NCBI GenBank assembly: GCA_930367215.1
Contig: OV884056.1
Span: forward strand, 286,422,067-286,486,066
Source of the DNA: Pollenia angustigena
Taxonomy: Eukaryota > Arthropoda > Insecta > Diptera > Polleniidae
Length of the DNA stretch: 64,000 bases
Direction: 5' to 3'
Part shown: positions 1-9,702 of the stretch, one piece after another
Layout of the letters: each line of letters begins with the position of its first letter
How positions within the stretch are numbered: the stretch's first letter is position 1
The notes under the pieces: model-generated
The model's database searches: none
Seen by the model: only the letters and a program-made list of their open reading frames with translations
What the model was told of the DNA's origin: nothing
Program-made: the position numbers and the translations under genes

Positions 1-398
1 GTTTTTATTAAGAACGATTTAAATAAAGCGACGTATTTTAATTTGCATCCATTTTTTCTGTTTGTTAGATTTTCTTAAAAAAAATTGTTTCTATTGAGAT
101 AAAAACGCAGATATTTATATTCCCAATAATTTTGTAAAGTCAACAATTCTTTTTCAATAAAATTTTGTTGAATTTTAATCAAACGATTTTGAAAAAAAGG
201 ATATTAGTGATTCAGCAATAACAAAAAAAAATTTTTGGTAACACTTATGAAAACCAATAAATAGAAAATGTTTGAAGTCAATGATATACCTACGGGTGTA
301 TGTGGATATGTGCGAGTATGAAATACACTAGGTATGATATACACAAGTATGGGAATTAATAGATACGAGTACGCACAGGTATTGAACATTTTCGATAT
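1..398. other. AT-rich sequence, no gene seen
   Basis: No reading frame with recognisable protein content and no clear repeat. Around 280-375 there is a run of similar short words (gtatg, gatatac, gagtac), too irregular to call a tandem repeat. It leads straight into the 5'-truncated reverse-transcriptase fragment. Confidence 0.5.
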
Positions 399-1690
399 GT
401 GCTAGAGTACTTTAATTTTTTAATACCCATTGTCTTTCTCTGGCTACTACTTCATCAACAAATAAATAAATACATCAACGACAGTAACTTTCTGACAAAT
501 AGACAATCTGGATTTCGATCAAAACACAGTTGTACAACAGCTTTAATTGATGTATTCGAAGGTATACGAGAAAGCATTGATGTTGGTGATATATCATTCC
601 TTATTCTACTGGACCATTCCAAACCGTTCGATACGGACGATCATCAAGTTCTTTGTTGGAAATTGGACAAAATGTTTAGTTTCTCACCTTCATCCATCCG
701 TCTGGTTGCTTCGTATCTGTCTGGCCGTAGTCAATCTGTTATTGCAAACAATATAACATCATAATCGTTACCTGTTCTTAGGGGAGTGCCACAGGAATCG
801 ATACTTAGGCCACTTCTATTCTCAATTTATATAAATGATCTGGATAAACAATTGTTACACTGTAATGTTCACCTATATGCTGATGATGTACAACTCTATA
901 TTAGTAGTCCCTTGATAAATATAAATGATTGTGTTGAGAAAATAAATCTTGATTTAAAACGTGTTCACACATGGGCAAAAGCAAATGGTTTGTGCATAAA
1001 CGCCACGAAGTCCAAATGGTTGATAATAATGAAAAAAAAAAAAAAAAACACTGAAACTGTCGCTTGAACCTATGATATCACTGAACAACCAACGAATTGA
1101 AATTGCACAAAAAGCTAAAAATCTTGGCATTATTTTTAACAACACACTCATATGGTCTGATCATGTCACTGCTGCTGCTGGGAAAACATATTCAATGCTG
1201 CGAACGCTATGGAACACCCAACACATCACACCGTTTAATATTCGAATGATACTTGCAAAAACGTATTCATGCCAATTTTACTCTATGGATGCGAACTGTT
1301 TGCAAGTTGTTACTCAACAAGCCTGAAAAAACTTGAGAAAACTTTCAATGCTGTATTGTGATATGTTTTTAACCTAAGAAAGTATGATCATATTTCCCAA
1401 TTTAAAATTAAACTTTATGGCGTTTCTCTGAGTAATCTGTTAAAAATTAAAACCCTAATACTATTACACAAAATAATTTTCAAACATACGTTTTTGACAG
1501 AATATCCTTTACGCGTTCAAGAAGATCATATGATATAATTCATATTTGATATAGAAGTCAGGTTTCTGAGCCTCATTTTTACATCAATTCAATCCATTAG
1601 CAACGCCTTGCTTTTGAGAAAGAATTATATAAATTTTTTATTCCAAATTAATACCGTATCCATCTGTATTTGACTAATTTAAACTGATTT
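399..1690 (+). pseudogene. Broken non-LTR retrotransposon reverse transcriptase
   Basis: The RT domain of a jockey-group (Jockey/CR1/L2-like) non-LTR retrotransposon, which copied its RNA into DNA at the chromosomal target. Visible in order: QSGFRSKHSCTTAL with LLDHSKPFDT (fingers/palm, catalytic block A) at about 510-640, SYLSGRSQ at about 712, [13 protein letters not shown] at about 783, the catalytic YADD block ([10 protein letters not shown]) at about 870-900, then LGIIFNNTLIWSDHV (thumb) at about 1110-1165 and a C-terminal stretch with LLYGCELFAS. Breaks: an in-frame stop at 762-764, a stop at 1065-1067 just after a long A-run at 1029-1048, a frame change there, another stop at 1324-1326 with a further frame change, and more stops beyond 1360. 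Glu replaces the usual Gly in GVPQGS. The 5' part (endonuclease, ORF1) is absent, so this is a dead 5'-truncated copy. Confidence 0.88.
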
Positions 1691-1744
1691 GTTTATTTCT
1701 AGAAATTATTAAATTATTTTTCATAATAATATATCTTGTTTTTT

Positions 1745-1905
1745 TACTCAATAATGTTATTACCAGGGAAACCAGAAATATTCTCTAAAAAACGCGTTTT
1801 ATGCTCATTAAATATGCAGTAAAAACTTCAAAATATGCCCTGAAAATTTTTAAAAATATACCCCAAAAAATTTAAAAATTGCTCATTTGGAAACAAATTA
1901 TTCAA
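1745..1905 (+). repeat. AATATGC-rich dispersed repeat
   Basis: Begins with a 'ccagggaaaccag' word and continues with reiterated AAATATGC/AAAACTT words. Related stretches lie at 2820-2960, 5585-5625 and, on the opposite strand, 27590-27700, where the complementary 'ggtttctct' edge is also seen. The family identity is not known to me; it is recognised only by internal comparison. Confidence 0.55.
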
Positions 1906-2374
1906 CAATTTAATAACAGTTCCATTAAATAAAAAACAATCTTAAAATTAAAATCGGTAAAGCCTTAACTCCATAGTATATACAGACGAATTTTCGAGAT
2001 TTTAACCTATTTGGAAACGATGCGCCGTCTTCGGCTCACAAAATTTATATAAGAGTTATTTGTGCCGAATATTATCCAGATATTAACATACATATGAGAT
2101 TTTTTGTCTAAAAGGAAAAAGTGAGCCAATTCTAAAAGTATTTAATTTGCAGCAAAATATTTTTGGGGCGAATCAAATCTAAATACATACCGACATAATT
2201 AAATGGTTTATGGACACAAAGAGTCTAATTTGGAAAAAAGTTTTAAAGGGGAATATGTGAAATTGTAGAATTGTAATCGTCCTCGGTACAATTAAAAAAT
2301 GTATTAATCAAATTGAATTAAATTATCTACAAGATTTTTTTTTTAATTCCCTATGCTAATCCCCGCGAAGCTTG
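1906..2374. other. Unassigned repeat-like sequence
   Basis: No open frame worth noting. It contains somewhat GC-richer words (gatgcgccgtcttcggctca at about 2019) but nothing I can assign. Probably old transposon debris between the AATATGC repeat and the SINE. Confidence 0.35.
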
Positions 2375-2463
2375 ACGCTTGTCTGCAGGAAAGAATCCAG
2401 AGTCTCTGGCGGGAATCGAACCTGCAACCCCGGGGTTGATAGACTAGCTCACTACTAGCTAAC
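2375..2463 (-). mobile_element. tRNA-derived SINE-like element (copy 1)
   Basis: On the minus strand this reads as a tRNA-like head: an A-box-like part (gctagtagtgagc, complement of about 2448-2461), then a B-box with GGTTCGATTCC (complement of 2412-2422), then gccagagactctgg. The same succession occurs on the plus strand at 27251-27330, including the B-box, gccagagactctgg and a ctgcag motif downstream, so this is a dispersed family and not a single tRNA gene. No cloverleaf acceptor stem is evident. Such elements are transcribed by RNA polymerase III from the internal A/B boxes and moved by a partner LINE. Confidence 0.7.
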
Positions 2464-2580
2464 AATTGCACTTTGCGCACAAGGTTAACATGCACAGACA
2501 GAAGGATGGACATCGTGATATCACTTTAAAAAGGGATTCTGAGTCGATATACTAGAAGATTGGTCCAGATTTATATGTGT
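2464..2580 (-). repeat. GTCCGTCC-type fly repeat, inverted copy
   Basis: Contains ttgcgcacaaggttaacatg, ggatggacatcg and ttctgagtcg. These are the reverse complement of words at 3110-3180 and 5770-5850 in the duplicated segment (gagtcgaactaacgatgtcc, ccttgtgcgcaaag). It is an opposite-orientation copy of the same dispersed repeat, lying directly against the SINE. Confidence 0.6.
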
Positions 2581-2819
2581 CGCCAAATTATTATGTACGT
2601 TATTGCTGTTTCCTTTATTTTTTCTTATATATAAAATTTTTAAGTTTAAAATAGCATTAATCATTAACGACAACCTGCCTTGTCTTACAATTTTCGAGTA
2701 AAAATTAAATACAATTATTTAATTTATTTAAAACAGAAAAGCCAAAATATTGCAAAAAAAAAAAAAAAAAAACAAATTTTTATATGTTGCGAAAGCTCTT
2801 GTAGGCATCTGAAAAATTA

Positions 2820-2960
2820 ACATGTATTAAAATATGCCTCAAAAAGGCAAAATATGCGCTAAAAACTTAAAAACTGCTGCCACAAGGCTCTTTCAACCAA
2901 ATTATGCAAAAAAAATGCTCCAAACGGTAAAATATGCAAAAATATGCACTAACAAATCGA
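2820..2960 (+). repeat. AATATGC-rich dispersed repeat, second copy
   Basis: Reiterated aaatatgc/ctcaaaa/cttaaaa words like those at 1745-1905. The left breakpoint of the 2.66-kb tandem duplication (about 2918) lies inside it, at atgctccaaacgg. At the other junction the same word follows aaaaatatg. Confidence 0.55.
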
Positions 2961-3055
2961 TGCCAAAATTCATAAAAAGCTCTAAAACGGATAAATACAT
3001 ATATTTATACCCCCACCAGGGTATTATGCATTTGTGCTGATGTGTGTAACGCCTT

Positions 3056-4110
3056 AAAATAATGGTCCTAGACCCACCTTAAAGTATACGGATCGTCTTA
3101 GAATCACTTTCTGAGTCGAACTAACGATGTCCGTCCGGCTGGCTGGCTGGCATGTAACCTTGTGCGCAAAGTACAGGTCGCAATTTTGGAGATAATTTGA
3201 TGAAATTTGGGTCATAGGTTCTTATTGGCACAAGGACCAAGCCTATTGAAAATCGTAGGACCACGAGGGAAGATAGGGGGAAATTTCTTCCTCTCAGAAA
3301 CTATCAAACCGATTTCAATGAAATTTAAAACATATATAGAACCATATCTATGGATCGAATATGGCTCAATAATTTGGGATCCATATTACAACGGGTATAG
3401 TGATCGTATTGAGTCTGTCCAAAAACAATTTCTGCTATTCATATTACGGAGCACTTACCCAAATCCATCTATACATATATCTTCCTCCATATAGAACCAG
3501 GTTATTGGAGATTCATTTACCAACTTGAAAAAGCCGCCGAACAATGCTGAATGTCATATTTGTTATCAATCTAATTAAAGGCAATATTTGCTCGGAGTTC
3601 CTGTTAAACAGTTTATTTTTTAATGTTCCCCAACGCCCTACACGTTATTACCAGCCGTTATCAATTGAATACTTCCAACAAAATTATGCAAATGCCGACC
3701 CTTTTCGTCGAATATGTGTAAACTTTAATGATCTGTACAGTATTATTGATATGACTTTGAATATTAATACTATCAAACTGAATTTAATTTTATATTTAAA
3801 TAGATGATGTTAAATTTGTTTGTTTAATTTTGTAATTTTTGTCTGAAAGGAGGTAATCCATAGACTAAATAAATAAATAAAAATAAATATATGGACACAT
3901 TAGCAATACAGTTTTTCAAAAATAGGACCACAAGGGGAGGTAGGGGGCAATTTCTGCCTCTCACAAACTTTCGAACCGATTTTCATGAAGTTTATAAGCA
4001 TAGATAATTCTATATTTATATGGACACATAAGCATGATGTGTTTTTAAATACTGTGGTGTAGGGTATCATATGGTCGGGCTTGACCGACTATACTTTCTT
4101 ACTTGTTTCT
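3056..4110 (+). repeat. GTCCGTCC...TTACTTGTTT fly repeat, split by an insertion
   Basis: Runs from cttagaatcactttctgag through gatgtccgtccggctggctggctggc, ccttgtgcgcaaag and cctctcagaaactatc, and resumes after the RT insertion with ggacacattagc. It ends in ggtatcatatggtcgggctt and actttcttacttgttt. Similar text occurs in copy B (5714-6790) and in inverted form at 2464-2580. No protein was recognised in it. It served as target for the 5'-truncated retrotransposon at 3355-3886. Confidence 0.55.
3355..3886 (+). pseudogene. 5'-truncated non-LTR retrotransposon, RT C-terminus (copy A)
   Basis: Encodes only the C-terminal end of a jockey-group reverse transcriptase: EYGSIIWDPYYNGYSDRIES, then VQKQFLLFILRSTYP, then (frame +1) LPPYRTRLLEIHLPT, stop, and an 87-codon open stretch from 3544 containing FNVPQRPTRYYQPLS and FRRICVNFNDLYSIID. 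It finishes in a short 3' UTR and a TAAATAAATAAA tail. The flanks read atctatgga (3346-3354) and atatatgga (3887-3895), a slightly diverged target-site duplication. Copy A carries 4 bases (cata, near 3475) absent from copy B; they shift the frame, so copy B keeps the ancestral frame. Confidence 0.85.
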
Positions 4111-4446
4111 GCCTTCATTGGTGGCACAAGGAAAAACATGCAATTGCAAATTTTTGGTTTCCCTGGTTATTACAATACAAAAATCCAATACTATAACTAT
4201 AAGATTTGTATCTTGTTGTATTGGAAATCAAATAAATAAATCTATATAAATAACGATGAAATGTTGTGAGTTGCTAATCGCATAGCTTGAGAACGGCTTG
4301 ACCGATTTTGACGTGTCCATGGACACTGTGACACTTTTGAAAATGTCATAATGTCCGTGGGCATTAAGACACTTTGCAAATGGACACTATGTCATAAGGT
4401 CCATAATTACTAAAGAAGCTAAATACAAAAAATATTTACATAAGTA

Positions 4447-4610
4447 CACGCAGAGAAAAACATGTTTTATTATGGCCACAACCAACAAAACTATTTTTAA
4501 AGAAACTTATTTAGCCATAATATGGTTGTCGGTAACAATGATTTGGTTAAAATAAACATAATATGGTTGAAATTTTTTTAAAAATGTTTTTGCTGTTTTT
4601 TCTCTGGGTG
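4447..4610. mobile_element. 164-bp MITE, CACGCAGAGAAAAA family (copy A)
   Basis: Ends cacgcagagaaaaaca (left) and tgttttttctctgggtg (right) are inverted repeats of about 16 bp with one mismatch and one extra T. The interior is AT-rich with repeated atatggttg words and no coding potential. No target duplication is evident. A partial end of the same kind (tgcacccagagaaaaaa) recurs at 4753-4769 inside the neighbouring tandem repeat. Confidence 0.6.
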
Positions 4611-4635
4611 CACCATACCATAGAGTATAAAATCT

Positions 4636-4945
4636 TTGCGCCCGGCCGAAGGCCGGCTATGCAGAGAAGCTTTAGTTAGCGAAGCCGGTTTTTGTTACAC
4701 CATAAGGAGAAAAACCTTGCGCCCAAAAGTGTTTTCGTTATATACATATTTAATGCACCCAGAGAAAAAAGGCCGGCTATACAGAGAAGCTTTAGTTAGC
4801 GAAGCCGGTGTTTGTTATACAATAGAGGAGTAAATCCTTGAGCCCGGCCAAAGGCCAGCTGTGCAGAGAAGCTTTAGTTAGCGAAGCTGGTACTTGTTTT
4901 ATCATAGAGGAGAAAATCCTTGCGCCCGGCCGAAGGCCGTCTATG
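4636..4945 (+). repeat. GC-rich 82-bp tandem repeat with GGCCGAAGGCC palindrome
   Basis: Units begin gcccggccgaaggccggct and continue atgcagagaagctttagttagcgaagccgg, then a gttacaccataagg-type stretch. The ggccggct core sits at 4651, 4771, 4853 and 4936. The last two spacings are 82-83 bp; the first is 120 because unit 2 contains about 38 bp of foreign sequence ending in tgcacccagagaaaaaa. The units are far GC-richer than their surroundings. The 65-codon open frame across them is a consequence of the repeat, not a gene. Confidence 0.8.
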
Positions 4946-5163
4946 CTTTCGAGTTTTTAAGTATGTTGTGGACATTTCGTCTCTACGTCTACTTTATGAC
5001 ACTACTCTGATGGACACTGTGACACGTTTTGAAGTGTTACTGGACGTTATGACATGTCACCGGCATGAAATAAACATATATTAAATTATTAACCGATAAT
5101 CAGAAAGTTGAATGCTTTTTATTGCAATTTTAACTAGCTTGTGTAGAATATCATGATTCGTAA

Positions 5164-5580
5164 CTTGTGCTGGGATACTATCGATATTTTCTACTATCGA
5201 TATTTATCGATAGTTCTGATTTCACTATCGATATATCGATATTACTATCGACTGAATGTTTGTACTTGTGCAGGAAAACTTTAATTATTTTTTTATAAGG
5301 CTACAGTTCGTTGTTTTTATCACTTCATTGAATGTATGAGACGTATGTATATTAGACTGGTCGCATCTTGTATGGAATTTTTTTTTTTTAAATTTAATTG
5401 TTTGCGCTGCTTAAAATATGAGGTTTGGTGTAAGAAATCATGATCTAATTTTTCAGGTCAATCCGACGGTGCCTAGCCGTGCCGGGTGGGGCCCAAAGTT
5501 CCCCATATTATAAAAAAAAACATAATTTCTATCAGATCTTTATAGTTATACTAGTTGAAAAGCCGAAAATCAAAAATATG
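5164..5580 (+). mobile_element. Truncated left end of hAT-like element (copy A)
   Basis: Follows attcgtaac (5155-5163) and starts ttgtgctgggatactatcga, like the complete element at 7862-9711. It includes the TATCGATA-rich stretch (5178-5245) and the left arm of the TATTAGACTGG element (from 5350), but stops at the duplication junction. At 5343-5346 it has the uninterrupted sequence gacgtatgtat, the empty site of the MITE found in copy B. Confidence 0.8.
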
Positions 5581-6036
5581 GCTCCAAACGGTAAAATATG
5601 CAAAAATATGCACTAACAAATCGATGCCAAAATTCATAAAAAGCTCTAAAACGGATAAATACATATATTTATACCCCCACCAGGGTATTATGCATTTGTG
5701 CTGATGTGTGTAACGCCTTAAAATATTGGTCCTAGACCCACCTTCAAGTATACCGATCGTCTTAGAATCACTTTCTGAGTCGAACTAACGATGTCCGTCC
5801 GTCTGGCTGGCTGGCTGGCTGTCCATGTAACCTTGTGCGCAAAGTACAGGTCGCAATTTTGTCGATAATTTGATGAAATTTGGGTCATAGGTTCTTATTG
5901 TCACAAGGACCAAGCCTATTGAAAATGGGCCGAATCGTAGGACCACGAGGGAAGATAGGGGAAAATTTCTTCCTCTCAGAAACTTTCAAACCGATTTCAA
6001 TGAAATTTAAAACATAGATAGATCCATATCTATGGA

Positions 6037-6568
6037 TCGAATATGGCTCAATAATTTGGGATCCATATTACAACGTTCATAGTGATCGTATTGAGTCTGT
6101 CCAAAAACAATTTCTGCTATTCATATTACGGTGCACTTACCCAAATCCATCTATATATCTTCCTCCATATAGAACCAGGTTATTGGAGATTCATTTACCA
6201 ACTTGAAAAAGCCGCCGAACAATGGTGAATGTCATATTTGTTATCAATCTAATAAAAGGCAATATTTGCTCGGAGTTCCTGTTAAACAGTTTATTTTTTA
6301 ATGTTCCCCAACGCCCTACACGTTATTACCAGCCGTTATCAATTGAATACTTCCAACAAAATTATGCAAATGCCGACCCTTTTCGTCGAATATGTGTAAA
6401 CTTTAATGATCTGTACAGTATTATTGATATGACTTTGAATATTAATACCATCAAACTGAATTTAATTTTATATTTAAATAGATGATGTTAAATTTGTTTG
6501 TTTAATTTTGTAATTTTTGTCTGAAAGGAGGTAATCCATAGACTAAATAAATAAATAAATCAAAATAA
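6037..6568 (+). pseudogene. 5'-truncated non-LTR retrotransposon, RT C-terminus (copy B)
   Basis: Same insertion as at 3355-3886. Here the frame is uninterrupted from IEYGSIIWDPYY through PNPSIYLPPYRTRLLEIHL to a single TGA stop before the 87-codon stretch at 6222-6485. That stretch differs from copy A only at its second residue. Flanks: atctatgga (6028-6036) and atatatgga (6569-6577). A reverse-transcriptase C-terminal fragment without catalytic YADD, not functional. Confidence 0.85.
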
Positions 6569-7143
6569 ATATATGGACACATTAGCAATACAGTTTTTCA
6601 AAAATAGGATCACAAGGGGAGGTAGGGGGCAATTTCTGCCTCTCACAAACTTTCGAACCGATTTTCATGAAGTTTATAAGCATAGATAATTCCATATTTA
6701 TATGGACACATAAGCATGATGTGTTTTTAAATACTGTGGTGTAGGGTATCATATGGTCGGGCTTGACCGACTATACTTTCTTACTTGTTTCTGCCTTCAT
6801 TGGTCGCACAAGGAAAATCATGCAATTGCAAATTTTTGGTTTCCCTGGTTATTACAATACAAAAATCCAATACTATAACTATAAGATTTGTATCTTGTTG
6901 TATTGGAAATCAAATAAATAAATCTATATAAATAACGATGAAATGTTGTGAGTTGCTAATCGCATAGCTTGAGAACGGCTTGACCGATTTTGACGTGTCC
7001 ATGGACACTGTGACACTTTTGAAAATGTCATAATGTCCGTGGGCATTAAGACACTTTGCAAATGGACATTATGTCATTTTTTAAAATGTCATAAGGTCCA
7101 TAATTACTAAAGAAGTTAAATACAAAAAATATTTACATAAGTA

Positions 7144-7307
7144 CACGCAGAGAAAAACATGTTTTATTATGGCCACAACCAACAAAACTATTTTTAAAGA
7201 AACTTATTTAGCCATAATATGGTTGTCGGTAACAATGATTTGGTTAAAATAAACATAATATGGTTGAAATTTTTTTAAAAATGTTTTTGCTGTTTTTTCT
7301 CTGGGTG
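7144..7307. mobile_element. 164-bp MITE, CACGCAGAGAAAAA family (copy B)
   Basis: The duplicate of the 4447-4610 element, same length and same ends. It was therefore present before the segmental duplication. Confidence 0.6.
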
Positions 7308-7332
7308 CACCATACCATAGAGTATAAAATCT

Positions 7333-7642
7333 TTGCGCCCGGCCGAAGGCCGGCTATGCAGAGAAGCTTTAGTTAGCGAAGCCGGTTTTTGTTACACCAT
7401 AAGGAGAAAAACCTTGCGCCCAAAAGTGTTTTCGTTATATACATATTTAATGCACCCAGAGAAAAAAGGCCGGCTATACAGAGAAGCTTTAGTTAGCGAA
7501 GCCGGTGTTTGTTATACAATAGAGGAGTAAATCCTTGAGCCCGGCCAAAGTCCAGCTGTGCAGAGAAGCTTTAGTTAGCGAAGCTGGTACTTGTTTTATC
7601 ATAGAGGAGAAAATCCTTGCGCCCGGCCGAAGGCCGTCTATG
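7333..7642 (+). repeat. GC-rich 82-bp tandem repeat (copy B)
   Basis: Duplicate of 4636-4945 with the same unit structure. It differs by very few bases (for example aagtccagct against aaggccagct). Unit number has not changed since the duplication. Confidence 0.8.
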
Positions 7643-8043
7643 CTTTCGAGTTTTTAAGTATGTTGTGGACATTTCGTCTCTACGTCTACTTTATGACACT
7701 ACTCTGATGGACACTGTGACACTTTTTGAAGTGTTACTGGACGTTATGACATGTCACTGGCATGACATAAACATATATTAAATTATTAACCGATAATCAG
7801 AAAGTTGAATGCTTTTTTTTGCAATTTTAACTAGCTTTTGTAGAATATCATGATTCGTAACTTGTGCTGGGATACTATCGATATTTTCTACTATCGATAT
7901 TTATCGATAGTTCTGATTTCACTATCGATATATCGACATTTCTATCGACTGAATGTTTGTACTTGTGCAGGAAAACTTTAATTATTTTTTTATAAGGCTA
8001 CAGTTCGTTGTTTTTATCACTTTATTGAATGTATGAGACGTAT

Positions 8044-8302
8044 CGAGTCATAACCGCAAAAAAAGCTTAAGTAACACCATTTTCCATTTTCGTTTTTTTT
8101 TAATAAACGACTTTATTGGGAACACTTGCATCATCTCCTAAAATGTCATGGTCACATTAGGAACCGTTACGATTTTAAAGCAAAAACAATTTTATCTCAA
8201 GCGACAATATTCATACAAAATTTTTATGAAATAAAATAAAAAAAACCTTCTCCTGTAAAATTTTTTTTTTGTCACTTAAGCTTTTTTTGCGGTTATGACT
8301 CG
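8044..8302. mobile_element. 259-bp MITE with 4-bp GTAT target duplication
   Basis: Inverted ends: cgagtcataaccgcaaaaaa...gcttaagt on the left and acttaagc...ttttttgcggttatgactcg on the right, about 29 bp matching. Flanked by gtat (8040-8043 and 8303-8306). Copy A of the segmental duplication has the corresponding empty site gacgtatgtat at 5341-5350, so both the boundaries and the 4-bp duplication are proven internally. It inserted after the segment was duplicated. No coding capacity; superfamily not determined. Confidence 0.93.
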
Positions 8303-8309
8303 GTATGTA

Positions 8310-9211
8310 TATTAGACTGGTCGCATCTTGTATGGAATTTTTTTTTTTTTAAATTTAATTGTTTGCGCTGCTTAAAATATGAGGTTTGGTGTAAGAAATC
8401 ATGATCTAATTTTTCAGGTCAATCCGACGGTGCCTAGCCGTGCCGGGTGGGGCCCAAAGTTCCCCATATTATAAAAAAAAACATAATTTCTATCAGATCT
8501 TTATAGTTATACTAGTTGAATAGCCGAAAATCAAAAATATGGCTTCGTTAATATCTTCCGCAGAGAAAGTTCTTTAAGTGTGCCAAATTTCAGCTTCCTA
8601 TGTCATCAGATGGCTTCAGAAAGTTGCGGAAAGAATAGGACATACATACATGCAAACATCCTGACATACTAAGAAATTATATATTGTATAGGTAGATTAA
8701 AGTATTTGCTGTTTAATATTTTAGTATGATACGATCGAAAGATTTTTAACCTAATTCGGGGTTGCTGAATCCAGTGGTGCTAGCCGTTTTTTTAGGTTAG
8801 CTTTGGTTTTCGAGATATACCGTTATTTCGAAAATTAAGGATGTTGCACAACATATGTTCGCATAACTCAAAGACGCTTTAGCTTATTGAAAAACTAAAA
8901 AAAAATCGAAATTCTGCAATAAAATTTACTTTAAGAAAGCTAAAACTTTTTTGGCACACTTGAAGTACTTTCTCTGCGGAAGATCGTAACGAAGCCATAT
9001 TTTTGATTTTCGGCTTTTCAACTAGTATAACTATAAAGATCTGAAAGAAAATATGTTTTTTTTTATAAAATGGGGAACTTTGGACCCCACCCGGCATGGC
9101 TAGGCACCGTCGGATTGACCTGAAAAATTAGATCATGATTTCTTACACCAAACCTCATATTTTAAGCAGCGCAAACAATTAAATTTAAAAAAAAAAAATT
9201 GCGACCAGTTT
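8310..9211. mobile_element. Long-armed inverted-repeat element, TATTAGACTGGTCGC family
   Basis: The left arm from tattagactggtcgc is repeated in reverse complement on the right, ending gcgaccagt at about 9209. The arms share caaacctcatattttaagca, the caccgtcggattgacctg block and ttttgattttcggctt over about 280 bp. The family's shorter member is at 35551-36036 and has TA flanks. Here the left side also follows TA (8308-8309), but the right terminus is decayed. The 72-codon minus-strand frame at 8879-9097 is only an arm artefact. Confidence 0.8.
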
Positions 9212-9353
9212 TTTAAAAATTGATAAGTACCTTTCTGAAGGAACCGAAGTAACAGGGACTATAAGATATTCCATTGCAACTTTAAAAAATTTTCTAAATT
9301 CTTAACCCAAAAAGGTAATCTATCTAGCGGACTTATCCTCTGATGGTCGTTCA

Positions 9354-9590
9354 TTGTTTTGTCTTATGCCTGCAATTGCATTTGGATTTGCATTTATTTT
9401 TACAACATTACAAAAATATTTGACATTTCAGTCCCTATATAAACATGTAAAATTTCGACTTAAAGGCCTTAAATTAGCAGTAAAAAGCACTGCTAAGCAA
9501 TCCATACCACTTGCCATTCTTCTTCAGCGCGAATTAATAATAGCAAGTAAAAATTTGCGGCAAAAAACTGTGGTGTATAGCTGCTGTTAG
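9354..9590 (+). other. Unrecognised 78-codon open frame inside the hAT-like element
   Basis: Starts MFCLMPAIAFGFAF, ends QKTVVYSCC. Mildly hydrophobic start, then a basic stretch (KFRLKGLKLAVKSTAKQ). No domain recognised; position between element ends suggests leftover transposase or random frame. Upstream in the same direction there is no long continuous coding sequence. Confidence 0.2.
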
Positions 9591-9624
9591 ATGTCTTCAT
9601 AGTTGTATTTTAAATAATAAAAAT

Positions 9625-9702
9625 ATCGATATTTATATTTTTCCTATCGATATTTTCGAAATTTTAAGACTATCGATAATATCGATAGTCTATCGATAGT
9701 TT
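9625..9702. promoter_or_regulatory. Cluster of TATCGATA sites in hAT-like right end
   Basis: At least four TATCGAT(A) octamers lie in under 80 bp. The matching left-end clusters are at 7875-7940 and 5178-5245. In Drosophila TATCGATA is the DRE bound by DREF and its CGATA half is bound by BEAF-32. Whether such proteins bind here is inference. The octamers may simply be transposase binding sites. Confidence 0.35.

Larger units (their letters stand above)
2918..5580. repeat. Tandem segmental duplication, copy A (about 2.66 kb)
   Basis: From gctccaaacggtaa near 2918 the sequence is repeated almost base for base starting at 5581 (offset 2664). Copy A keeps the original left flank (AATATGC repeat continuing upstream) and ends abruptly at caaaaatatg (5580), where copy B starts. 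Copy B instead reads on into ggcttcg, the natural continuation. This is the pattern of a head-to-tail duplication with very short junction homology (atg/gct). Differences are scattered single bases, short indels and one MITE insertion in copy B. Confidence 0.93.
5581..8541. repeat. Tandem segmental duplication, copy B
   Basis: Second copy of the 2918-5580 segment, longer because of a 259-bp MITE at 8044-8302 and small indels (for example extra ttttttaaaatgtcat near 7077). It continues past the junction-equivalent point into the rest of the TATTAGACTGG and hAT-like elements, so its right flank is the original one. Confidence 0.93.

Noticed and set aside
2412..2422. A true tRNA gene on the minus strand
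   Set aside because: Only A/B-box-like parts are present, no cloverleaf, and a related copy lies at 27.3 kb with shared non-tRNA 3' sequence; better explained as a SINE.
4636..4833. 65-codon frame rich in REALVSEAG
   Set aside because: It is the translation of the 82-bp tandem repeat and is duplicated with it at 7333-7530; no start context or independent support.
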